Shown: positions 1 to 6,246 of the stretch, in pieces | Position numbering within the stretch: position 1 is the stretch's first letter | Layout of the letters: every line of letters starts with the position of its first letter | NCBI GenBank assembly: GCA_002315335.1 | Contig: DCGW01000062.1 | Location: 645 to 8,023 of the forward strand | Origin: Firmicutes bacterium UBA1768 | GTDB lineage: Bacteria; Bacillota; Clostridia; Peptostreptococcales; Anaerovoracaceae | DNA length: 7,379 nt | Direction of reading: 5' to 3' | The notes under the pieces: model-generated | Database searches by the model: none | The model's input: only the letters and a program-made list of their open reading frames with translations | What the model was told of the DNA's origin: nothing | Program-made: the position numbers and the translations under genes

Positions 1-207
1 CTGGTTCTCGGAAGAATTGAAAGACTGTCCGCAGGCAGCTTCGACTTTGATTTCACAGATGCTATGGATTTAGACTGCGGAGACTTTGAAGATTATGTAA
101 CAGACGACGAAGACGAGGATTATGAAAACTATGACTACGATATGTCGGATAATGAAAACCGCGATCGGTTCTTTGAGGAGTCTTCGGGTGAGGGGTATAT
201 ACAATGA
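1..207 (+). CDS. 3' end of a gene for a protein with a very acidic, aromatic-rich C-terminal tail (partial)
   Basis: Frame 1 is open from the window edge to the TGA at 205-207, giving the last 68 residues; the other two forward frames hit stops early. The visible part has 24 Asp/Glu and only 4 Arg, with no Lys or His. Acidic residues alternate with Phe or Tyr, as in FDFDF (residues 14-18) and YENYDYD (41-47), so the tail is probably disordered. No catalytic motif, membrane segment or known domain is visible, and I do not recognise the family; the folded part must lie upstream. Its TGA overlaps the ATG of the next gene as ATGA, which implies one transcript and probably coupled translation. No function is assigned. 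That it is coding is supported by the open frame, the overlap and the ribosome-binding site placed inside its 3' end. Confidence 0.75.
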   Translation: MVLGRIERLSAGSFDFDFTDAMDLDCGDFEDYVTDDEDEDYENYDYDMSDNENRDRFFEESSGEGYIQ

Positions 208-818
208 CAGAAAAAAAGATTAAAGAGATTATAGGCATAAAGGAATGGTCGGAGGTTAATAATCCTGAGCAGTTTTCTCTCCTTATGGCGAATTTTCATA
301 TGCTGTCGCCTGGAGTAAGGACTAAGGTTATCTCCAGACTTTCGGACCTCAGGGGCCTTACAGAAATGTTTTATGACAATATTGCGGCTGCGTTTATAAC
401 CTATGAACCGACTGTAATTATGATTTTTGATCCGCTTCTTAAGATAATGGAAATTATTCACGAGGAATGTGGAGGAAAGCTTACAAAAAAAGACAATGAA
501 TTTGTTGCCGAAATGTACAGATCGTTTTCAGAGTGGTATGCAACCGATGAGGGCATTCTTCTTCAGACAAACACCTTTGAGGAGATGTGCACCGCGGATG
601 AGGCGTACAATCTTCTGCACTGCATAGATGATGGTCTCGTAAAATTTTCGGATGTATCAATGATGCTTATGACCATTGAAAGAAATGAATTTATCAAGCA
701 GGTTGAAAAGGAAGCAGAGGAGCTCTATTCTATAGACGTTGACTTTCTCAGAGATGTGATGGGACACGAGCCTGACAAGAAGACTCTTGATCAGAGCTTT
801 AGAAAATATATCAACTAA
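204..818 (+). CDS. Uncharacterised 204-residue, probably helical cytosolic protein
   Basis: I do not recognise this protein. It begins at the ATG overlapping the upstream stop; GAGGGG about 9 bases earlier is a plausible ribosome-binding site. The composition suggests a mostly alpha-helical soluble protein. There is no signal peptide. The most hydrophobic stretch (about residues 60-75) is broken by Glu68 and Pro69, so it is not a convincing membrane span. The C-terminal part (about 159-204) is rich in Lys and Glu and may be a helix ending in a charged tail. Cysteines 89, 129 and 140 are scattered and do not form a zinc motif. It is coupled to the acidic-tail gene upstream and lies 25 bases before murI. 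Co-transcription with murI suggests a growth-related role at most, and that is only inference from position. Confidence 0.85.
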   Translation: MTEKKIKEIIGIKEWSEVNNPEQFSLLMANFHMLSPGVRTKVISRLSDLRGLTEMFYDNIAAAFITYEPTVIMIFDPLLKIMEIIHEECGGKLTKKDNEFVAEMYRSFSEWYATDEGILLQTNTFEEMCTADEAYNLLHCIDDGLVKFSDVSMMLMTIERNEFIKQVEKEAEELYSIDVDFLRDVMGHEPDKKTLDQSFRKYIN

Positions 819-843
819 TAGTATCAAGAAATGAAGTGATAAT

Positions 844-1653
844 ATGGATAACAGACCTATTGGCTTTTTTGACTCGGGTTTAGGAGGACTGACTACTATT
901 CCTCCGTTAGCTAAAGCTTTGCCTGAGGAACGTATAGTATATTTCGGTGACACGGCCAGAACTCCTTATGGCTCTAAGGCAGAGAACACCATAAAACAGT
1001 TTTCTATGCAGATCGGTGATTTTCTGAAATCCTGCAATGTGAAAATGATTGTTATTGCCTGCAATACCGTTTCATCAATATGCCTCGATATGCTCAGGGA
1101 GAGGTTTCCCGATATTCCTATTGAAGGTGTAATAGACCCTGCAGCAAGAAGAATTGCGCGAATATGCACTCAGAACAATCATATCGGCATTATCGGAACT
1201 AAGGCAACTGTGAGCAAGAAGGCTTATGAAAATGCCGTACGAAGCTATAAGGACGGGCTCAATATCAGCACGGTTGCCTGTCCGCTCTTTGTGCCTTTGA
1301 TAGAAGAGGGAATTGAGGATGAGGAGATAATCAGACTCACTGTGAAATACTATTTAGACGATTTTATTAAGAATAATAAAATTGATACCCTGGTACTCGG
1401 CTGTACTCACTATCCCTTCCTTCAGAAGCAGATTGAGAGGCTGTATCCAGAAATCAGAATTATCAATCCATCAGAGGAGATTATTTACAGAATAACCGAT
1501 GTTCTTGAGGAAAATGACATGTTTGCAAAGGATTCGTCGTGTGAAAATACCTTTTATGCGAGCGACCTTTCTGACAACTTTTTAAATATGATTAACGGTA
1601 TCTTTGACAAGTCAGACTTTAAGGTGGCTTTCAAAAGCTTTGAGATAAAATGA
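844..1653 (+). CDS. murI: Glutamate racemase MurI
   Basis: MurI interconverts L- and D-glutamate in the cytoplasm without a cofactor and supplies the D-glutamate of peptidoglycan. The 269-residue length is normal for the family. The hallmarks are all present: FDSGLGGLT near the N-terminus (Asp10, Ser11), the first catalytic cysteine in ACNT (Cys73), and the second in LGCTHYPFL (Cys187, with His189 next to it). The FGDTARTPYG segment (34-43) is also typical. The two-cysteine pattern supports a racemase over other Asp/Glu racemase-superfamily members. The ATG at 844 is preceded by a weak GAAGTGAT site at 833-840; an ATG at 831 reaches a stop after two codons, so it is not the start. The stop TGA overlaps an ATG at 1650, but the next gene more likely starts at 1665. 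Probably part of the long upstream transcript. Confidence 0.97.
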   Translation: MDNRPIGFFDSGLGGLTTIPPLAKALPEERIVYFGDTARTPYGSKAENTIKQFSMQIGDFLKSCNVKMIVIACNTVSSICLDMLRERFPDIPIEGVIDPAARRIARICTQNNHIGIIGTKATVSKKAYENAVRSYKDGLNISTVACPLFVPLIEEGIEDEEIIRLTVKYYLDDFIKNNKIDTLVLGCTHYPFLQKQIERLYPEIRIINPSEEIIYRITDVLEENDMFAKDSSCENTFYASDLSDNFLNMINGIFDKSDFKVAFKSFEIK

Positions 1654-1654
1654 C

Positions 1655-1660
1655 GGAGGA
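1655..1660 (+). promoter_or_regulatory. Ribosome-binding site that fixes the pepF start
   Basis: GGAGGA lies just after the murI stop and 4 bases before the ATG at 1665. The earlier in-frame ATG at 1650, which overlaps the murI stop, has no such site upstream and would put this GGAGGA inside the coding sequence. This favours 1665 as the start. Confidence 0.75.
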
Positions 1661-1664
1661 AAAT

Positions 1665-3473
1665 ATGGCAGTTAAAAAATATAACAACAGAAGCGAAATA
1701 GAAGAAAAGTATAAGTGGAAAATAGAATCCATGTACGACAGGCCTGCAACATGGGAAAGAGACCTGAAAGAGGTGGAGGATGCAGCCGAAAGACTTGCTG
1801 ACTTCAAGGGCAGACTCGCAGACGGACCGGACACACTTCTTGAATTTCTTCAGACAATGACAACAGCCTGGAGAACCTGGGAGCATCTGTTTGTGTTCGC
1901 AAGAATGAAAAAGGACGAGGACAACAGGGAAGCAAAGTGGCAGGATTATTGTTCAAGAGCTCAGACTGCAGTTGTAAAGCTCAACGAAGCCACTTCATTT
2001 TTTGAACCAGAGTTTATGGAAATTCCAAAGGAAAAGCTCAATGAGTTTGTGAGAAATGAGCTTGGATTATACGATTATGTATTCTATTTAAAGAGAATAC
2101 TGAGACAGAAGGAGCATATACTCACACCGGAAATCGAAAGCGTTATGGCTCAGTTCGGAAATATTACCGGAGGACCTGCAGAAATTTTCAGAATGCTGAA
2201 CAATGCCGACATTAAGTTCGGGAAAATCAAGGACGAAAAGGGCGAAGAGGTTGAGCTTACCCACGGTAACTATATTAAGATGATGGAGTCAAAGGACAGA
2301 AGTGTCAGAAAATCAGCATATAAGACTCTCTATGCGGCATACCTGGCTCAGAAAAATACTATTGCCGCAGCTTATAACTATAACGTAAAGACAACAAATC
2401 TTGTGGCAAAGCTCAGAAAGTACGACTCGGCTCTCGGAGCAAAGCTCTATTCTGACGATATTCCTGATGAGGTTTACACAAATCTCCTTGACAGCATCAG
2501 CAACCATCTTCCTGTTTTACACAGATATGTAAAATTCAGGAAAAAGGTTTTAGGTCTTGAGGATATAAAAATGTACGATATGTACGTTCCTATTTACGAT
2601 ATGGAGGACCAGACCGAAGCTTCTTATGAAGAGTGCGTTGAGCTTGTAAAGGAAGCTCTCAGGCCTCTGGGCGAGGAATATGGTGAGGTTCTGGCAAGGG
2701 GCTTTTCTGAGGAATGGCGTTGGCTAGACGTATATGAAACCGAGGGAAAGACCAGCGGAGCATATTCCTTCGGCAGCTACGACTCTCACCCTTTTGTGCT
2801 TCTCAACTTCAGCGGTAAGAGGAAGGATGCTTTTACTATTGCCCACGAGATGGGACATTCAATGAATTCGTTCTACACAAGAATGTATCAGCCGTTTATG
2901 TATGGTGACCACTCAATTTTCACTGCAGAGGTTGCCTCAACAGTAAATGAAATTCTTCTTCAGAACTACCTAATTTCAAAGGCGAAAACTGTTGAAGAAA
3001 AGCGTTATCTCATCAACATACAGCTTGAAGAAATAAGAGCGACCGTATTCAGACAGACTATGTTCGCTGAATTTGAAAAAATTGTTCACGAGGCAGAACA
3101 AAACGGAACAACTCTTACAAACGAATGGCTCTGCGAGCAGTATCTCAGTCTCAATAAGAAATATTACGGTGACGAGGTTGAATACGATGAAGAAATAGCT
3201 ATAGAGTGGGCAAGAATACCGCACTTCTACTCGGATTTCTATGTATTCCAGTACGCAACCGGTTATTCGGCAGCTATTCAGATTGTTAAAAGAATAACAG
3301 AGGAAGGCGAGCCTGCGGTTAAGGACTATATCGAATTCCTTAAGTCGGGTGACTCGGACTTCCCAATTGAGCTTCTAAAAATTGCCGGAGTTGATATGTC
3401 GCAGAAAACACCAGTCGACAAGTGTATGGAATTCTTTGAGGAGCTGCTTAACGAATTAGAGAAGCTTTCATAA
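1665..3473 (+). CDS. pepF: Oligoendopeptidase F (M3 family zinc peptidase)
   Basis: PepF is a cytosolic zinc metallopeptidase that cuts short oligopeptides during peptide turnover. From the ATG at 1665 the protein has 602 residues, the usual PepF size. The long N-terminal helical part leads to the M3 catalytic domain. Its zinc motif HEMGH is at residues 394-398 (catalytic Glu395), and the third zinc ligand is Glu422 in TAEVAST. Further on, the conserved IPHFYSDFYVFQYATGY segment holds His520 and the tyrosines typical of the substrate pocket. There is no signal peptide or membrane segment. An ATG at 1650 would add five residues and overlap the murI stop, but GGAGGA at 1655-1660 favours 1665. 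nadK follows after 12 bases, so the two are co-transcribed. In Bacillus subtilis a pepF homologue (yjbG) also sits in the same region as nadK and an rluD-like gene. Confidence 0.96.
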   Translation: MAVKKYNNRSEIEEKYKWKIESMYDRPATWERDLKEVEDAAERLADFKGRLADGPDTLLEFLQTMTTAWRTWEHLFVFARMKKDEDNREAKWQDYCSRAQTAVVKLNEATSFFEPEFMEIPKEKLNEFVRNELGLYDYVFYLKRILRQKEHILTPEIESVMAQFGNITGGPAEIFRMLNNADIKFGKIKDEKGEEVELTHGNYIKMMESKDRSVRKSAYKTLYAAYLAQKNTIAAAYNYNVKTTNLVAKLRKYDSALGAKLYSDDIPDEVYTNLLDSISNHLPVLHRYVKFRKKVLGLEDIKMYDMYVPIYDMEDQTEASYEECVELVKEALRPLGEEYGEVLARGFSEEWRWLDVYETEGKTSGAYSFGSYDSHPFVLLNFSGKRKDAFTIAHEMGHSMNSFYTRMYQPFMYGDHSIFTAEVASTVNEILLQNYLISKAKTVEEKRYLINIQLEEIRATVFRQTMFAEFEKIVHEAEQNGTTLTNEWLCEQYLSLNKKYYGDEVEYDEEIAIEWARIPHFYSDFYVFQYATGYSAAIQIVKRITEEGEPAVKDYIEFLKSGDSDFPIELLKIAGVDMSQKTPVDKCMEFFEELLNELEKLS

Positions 3474-3485
3474 CAGGTTAAAAAT

Positions 3486-4304
3486 ATGAGTAGAATTATC
3501 AACATAACTTCAAACAGAAATCCGGTTTCTCAGGAGATTAAAAATTCTCTTGTTGAAAAGCTTACAGATGCCGGCTTTACGGTGCGAAATGTCACCTCAA
3601 AAAATGACTTTGACCGAGAAGCGGAGCTGATAGTCTGCATAGGCGGAGACGGAGCCATGCTCAGAACTCTGAGATACCTTGACTTTCCTCAGATGCCTAT
3701 CATCGGTGTAAATACGGGTCACTTGGGCTTTTTCCAGGAAATTGCTCCAGAGCAGCTTGATTCCTTTGTTGAAGCCTACGAAAAGGGTTCCTTCATAATT
3801 CAGGAGCTTAAGGTTGCGCAGGCTGAGGTTGATACTGTAAAGGGCAAGGCGATTTTAAGTGGTCTCAATGAAATAGTTATTAAGTCGGATATGTCGCGCT
3901 CTGTTCATCTCAACCTCTTTTTTGGAGACAATTTTGTCGAACGCTTCAGCGGTGACGGTCTGCTTATTTCAACGCCTGCCGGAAGTACAGCCTATAACTA
4001 TGCTCTCGGAGGCTGCATTGTTGACCCGCGAATAGATTTGCTTCAGGTTACACCTATGGCACCGATGAACACAAAGGCCTTTCGTTCCTTTACTTCAAGT
4101 GTAATAGTGCCGCCGGAAATCTGCATAAATATAGAGCCTGAGTTCACCTTTGAAAACTCGCTGCTGCTCGTGGCGGATGGATATGAATATACCTTCAGCG
4201 ATATTAATCATATCACGATATCCTTTTCTAAGGAGAAGGTTCAGCTCTTAAGACTTGAAGGCTATGAATTCTGGAATAAGGTAAAGACAAAGTTCTTAGA
4301 GTAG
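3486..4304 (+). CDS. nadK: NAD kinase (ATP/polyphosphate-type NadK)
   Basis: This cytosolic enzyme phosphorylates NAD to NADP and so sets the supply of NADPH. At 272 residues it has the usual bacterial length. The family motifs occur in order: GGDG at residues 53-56 (catalytic Asp55), NTGHLGFF (76-83), the Asn128-Glu129 pair of the NAD site, and SGDGLLISTPAGSTAYN (155-171), followed by the Gly-rich ALGG and a conserved region around PMAPMNTKAF. The ATG follows a modest AGGTTA site at 3475-3480. The gene lies 12 bases after pepF and only 6 bases before the pseudouridine synthase start. The nadK-rluD-like pairing is also found in Bacillus subtilis (nadF next to yjbO), so the order is an old Firmicutes arrangement. 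Nothing looks missing. Confidence 0.96.
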   Translation: MSRIINITSNRNPVSQEIKNSLVEKLTDAGFTVRNVTSKNDFDREAELIVCIGGDGAMLRTLRYLDFPQMPIIGVNTGHLGFFQEIAPEQLDSFVEAYEKGSFIIQELKVAQAEVDTVKGKAILSGLNEIVIKSDMSRSVHLNLFFGDNFVERFSGDGLLISTPAGSTAYNYALGGCIVDPRIDLLQVTPMAPMNTKAFRSFTSSVIVPPEICINIEPEFTFENSLLLVADGYEYTFSDINHITISFSKEKVQLLRLEGYEFWNKVKTKFLE

Positions 4305-4308
4305 GTGA
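4303..4308 (+). promoter_or_regulatory. Ribosome-binding site that fixes the pseudouridine synthase start
   Basis: AGGTGA, complementary to the tail of 16S rRNA, begins within the nadK stop codon and ends two bases before the ATG at 4311. Aligned on the full SD sequence, this equals about 5 bases from GGAGG to the start. A GTG at 4305 is also in frame but lies inside this site and has no good site of its own, so ATG 4311 is preferred. Confidence 0.7.
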
Positions 4309-4310
4309 CT

Positions 4311-5192
4311 ATGAAATACGAGTGCAAAAGGGCTGATGCAGGGCTTATGATCAAGGATGTTCTTAAGAGGAGGATGAACTTTTCCACGAGACTGATAAGA
4401 AAGCTTAAGGAAACCGGTGGGGTGGAGCTGAGCGGAGTGGAGTCAAGGCTCAATGTAACTGTCGGAACGGGAGATGTAATTAAGGTTACGTTTCCAGAGG
4501 AAAAATCAGATTTTGTTCCTGAAAATATTCCTCTTGAAATTGTTTTTGAGGATGAGGATTTTATTATTATTAACAAACAGCCTGGCATAGTGGTTCATCC
4601 TACAAAGGGACATCCTTACGGGACCCTGGCCAATGCTCTTGCCTGGTTAATGGAAGATAGAAAAGAGTATTTCAAGATAAGATTTGTCAACAGATTGGAC
4701 ATGGATACCTCCGGACTTCTGATAGTAGCTAAAAATGCGTTTTCTCAGGAAGCACTTCAGCAGCAGATGAAGGAGGATATTACGGTAAAAAAATACCTTG
4801 CAGTAGTAGATGGAATACTTGACTCCGAAGAGGGAATAATCGATGTACCAATAGGTGTCGGTGATGAAAACGAGGTTGGAAGAATAGTGACGCCGGATGG
4901 TTATCCATCGCTGACCAGGTTCAGATTTCTGGGTACAGCGGGTCGCGGGAGAAGTCTTGTAGAGCTTACTCTTGGGACCGGAAGAACTCACCAGATCAGA
5001 GTTCATATGTCCTATATAGGCCACCCTGTCACTGGGGATGTTCTATATGGAAATGCAAGTCCGGATATTTCAAGGCAGGCTCTGCACGCGGCAAGGCTTG
5101 AATTCAATCATCCTATTAAGAAAGGAAGAATAGTCGTAGAGGCTCCATTGCCGGACGATATTAAGAGTCTTGTTGACAATAAAAAAGCATAA
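4311..5192 (+). CDS. RluA/RluD-family pseudouridine synthase
   Basis: Enzymes of this family convert chosen uridines of rRNA (some of tRNA) to pseudouridine. From ATG 4311 the protein has 293 residues, normal for the RluD branch with an RNA-binding S4 domain. An S4-like segment fills about residues 1-70 (MNFSTRLIRKLKETGGV is typical). The catalytic domain shows GIVVHPTKGHPYGTLANAL, then FVNRLDMDTSGLL with the catalytic Asp130, and near the end GRTHQIRVHMSYIGHP from residue 224. The motif reads NRLD where E. coli enzymes have HRLD; the Arg and Asp are kept, so it should be active. The exact target cannot be read from sequence; RluD-type large-subunit positions are the default guess. It follows nadK by 6 bases, and its last codons contain the promoter of the next gene. 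Confidence 0.94.
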   Translation: MKYECKRADAGLMIKDVLKRRMNFSTRLIRKLKETGGVELSGVESRLNVTVGTGDVIKVTFPEEKSDFVPENIPLEIVFEDEDFIIINKQPGIVVHPTKGHPYGTLANALAWLMEDRKEYFKIRFVNRLDMDTSGLLIVAKNAFSQEALQQQMKEDITVKKYLAVVDGILDSEEGIIDVPIGVGDENEVGRIVTPDGYPSLTRFRFLGTAGRGRSLVELTLGTGRTHQIRVHMSYIGHPVTGDVLYGNASPDISRQALHAARLEFNHPIKKGRIVVEAPLPDDIKSLVDNKKA

Positions 5193-5201
5193 GCGTATAA
5201 T
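5173..5201 (+). promoter_or_regulatory. Full-consensus sigma-A promoter for the CBS-domain gene
   Basis: TTGACA (5173-5178) and TATAAT (5196-5201) are both perfect and are separated by exactly 17 bases. The -35 box lies in the last codons of the pseudouridine synthase gene and the spacer contains its stop codon. Transcription should start near 5207, leaving a leader of about 48 bases before the ATG at 5255. No operator or riboswitch fold is apparent, so strong constitutive expression is the simplest reading. Confidence 0.85.
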
Positions 5202-5254
5202 AGTGCATCATTAACAGCATAATTTAATTACATACACATCGAAAGGAGAAGCAT

Positions 5255-6139
5255 ATGGATTCTGACGCCGGAGGAAGTAGAAACGGCTCTAAAAGCAGAT
5301 TTAGTAAGTGGTTTGGAGGAAAAAATGACGAATCCTCCAAAATGGAAAAGGAAATCAAAAATATTATGGAAGAGAGCAGCGAAGACAGCTCGCTTGTACA
5401 AACGCAGAAAAACATGATTGACAATGTTTTTGAGTTTGACGACAGGACGGTTTCGGAAATAATGACACACAGAACTGACTGTGCTGTGCTGAACATTAAT
5501 GATTCGCTGAAGGATGTTCTGGAACAGGCGCTGACTACAGGCTACTCGAGAATTCCTGTTTATAGAGATGATATAGATGATGTTGTGGGAGTTCTATACG
5601 TTAAGGATCTTCTTGTCCTTCTTACGCAGGATGAAGCAGCAAGAAATGATTTCACCATTGAAAAGTACATGAGGAAGCCGGTATTTGTTCCGTTTTCCCG
5701 TAAGTGCATGGATTTGTTTTCTGACCTGACTGAGCAAAAGGTTCAGATGGCAATAGTGTTGGACGAATATGGCGGAACCTATGGAATTGTTACAATGGAG
5801 GACCTGCTTGAGTCAATAGTCGGCAATATGCAGGATGAATACGATAACGAATCTCTTGAAATTGAAATGGTTGAAGAAGGCGTTTACAATGTTGCCGGTT
5901 GGGTTTCGACGGACGAACTCGAAAAGCTGTTTGACATTGAAATTCCTGAAAATGAGTTTGAATCCGACACGGTAGGAGGCCTCGTAACAGAGATAATGGG
6001 AAGAATCCCGTCTGTAGAGGAAGAAGTATCCGTGGTATATAACGGGATAGAGCTCAAGGTAATAGAATCGAACGAAAAATGCATAGATATGCTTAGATGT
6101 AATAAAGCACAAAACAGTGATGAAGGCTCTGAGGAATAG
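5255..6139 (+). CDS. CorC/YbeX-type protein: two CBS domains plus CorC_HlyC domain, no membrane domain
   Basis: The 294-residue protein has the order seen in E. coli CorC/YbeX (292 residues). A polar N-terminal tail with a short basic-aromatic patch (RFSKWFGGK) comes first, then a linker with NVFEFDDRTVSEIM. CBS 1 spans about residues 67-128 and CBS 2 about 135-190, with the hallmark DEYGG (170-174) and MEDLLE (181-186). The C-terminal CorC_HlyC domain (about 205-280) includes DTVGGLV. There is no DUF21/CNNM membrane domain, so it should be cytosolic. CBS pairs usually bind adenine nucleotides. The family has been tied to magnesium/cobalt efflux and, for YbeX, to ribosome metabolism; which applies here is unknown. 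'Hemolysin' is a legacy label for such proteins. The start has a strong AAAGGAG site at 5242-5248. The gene has its own promoter and terminator. Confidence 0.94.
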   Translation: MDSDAGGSRNGSKSRFSKWFGGKNDESSKMEKEIKNIMEESSEDSSLVQTQKNMIDNVFEFDDRTVSEIMTHRTDCAVLNINDSLKDVLEQALTTGYSRIPVYRDDIDDVVGVLYVKDLLVLLTQDEAARNDFTIEKYMRKPVFVPFSRKCMDLFSDLTEQKVQMAIVLDEYGGTYGIVTMEDLLESIVGNMQDEYDNESLEIEMVEEGVYNVAGWVSTDELEKLFDIEIPENEFESDTVGGLVTEIMGRIPSVEEEVSVVYNGIELKVIESNEKCIDMLRCNKAQNSDEGSEE

Positions 6140-6151
6140 GGCCTTCTTTTT
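6122..6151 (+). terminator. Rho-independent terminator overlapping the CBS-domain gene stop
   Basis: GAAGGCTC (6122-6129) pairs with GGGCCTTC (6139-6146), giving an 8-base-pair stem with one G-T(U) pair around a 9-base loop, followed by five T's (6147-6151). The 5' arm is in the last codons, the stop TAG sits at 6137-6139 in the loop and first base of the 3' arm. It should end transcription from the 5173-5201 promoter and any read-through from the upstream genes. Confidence 0.85.
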
Positions 6152-6183
6152 ATATTAATTACGCTTATTTGCTATTATGATTA

Positions 6184-6212
6184 TTGTGGATTTAATTTAA
6201 TTATGCTATAAT
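6184..6212 (+). promoter_or_regulatory. Sigma-A promoter with extended -10 for the amidohydrolase gene
   Basis: A perfect TATAAT (6207-6212) is preceded by TGC, an extended -10 element, and a 17-base spacer separates it from TTGTGG (6184-6189), which matches the -35 consensus in its first three bases. The surrounding 6152-6230 is very AT-rich. Transcription should start near 6219, about 28 bases before the ATG. Because a terminator lies just upstream, this promoter is likely the main source of the transcript. Confidence 0.75.
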
Positions 6213-6235
6213 TTTTCTGTGTATTTTTGCACATT

Positions 6236-6242
6236 GAGGTGA
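6236..6242 (+). promoter_or_regulatory. Ribosome-binding site of the amidohydrolase gene
   Basis: GAGGTGA lies four bases before the ATG at 6247. A TAA stop in the same frame sits directly before that ATG (6244-6246), so no earlier start in this frame is possible. Confidence 0.85.
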
Positions 6243-6246
6243 ATAA

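Noticed and set aside
60..84. Possible membrane segment in the 204-residue protein (these coordinates are residues, corresponding to bases 381-455)
   Set aside because: The hydrophobic stretch is interrupted by Glu68, Pro69, Asp76 and Pro77 and flanked by charged residues, so a buried helix is more likely.
135..461. Open frame on the minus strand across the start of the 204-residue gene
   Set aside because: It runs antisense to two supported genes, has a biased Lys/Arg/His/Tyr-rich composition and no recognisable domain or ribosome-binding site; a shadow frame.
1650..1664. ATG overlapping the murI stop as the pepF start
   Set aside because: It has no upstream ribosome-binding site, and a strong GGAGGA lies between it and the in-frame ATG at 1665.
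4305..4310. GTG as the start of the pseudouridine synthase
   Set aside because: The GTG is part of the AGGTGA ribosome-binding site for ATG 4311 and lacks a site of its own.
5202..5254. Possible riboswitch or leader RNA before the CBS-domain gene
   Set aside because: The leader is only about 50 bases and shows no stable paired stem or known conserved core.
5224..5496. Two overlapping minus-strand open frames over the promoter and start of the CBS-domain gene
   Set aside because: Both are Ser/Phe/Leu-rich antisense shadows of a confidently identified gene.
5217..6206. AATTTAATTA in both intergenic regions (5221-5230 and 6194-6203), and GCATAATT / AATTATGC as a possible shared operator
   Set aside because: The matches are short, very AT-rich and sit at different places relative to each promoter; chance is the simplest explanation.
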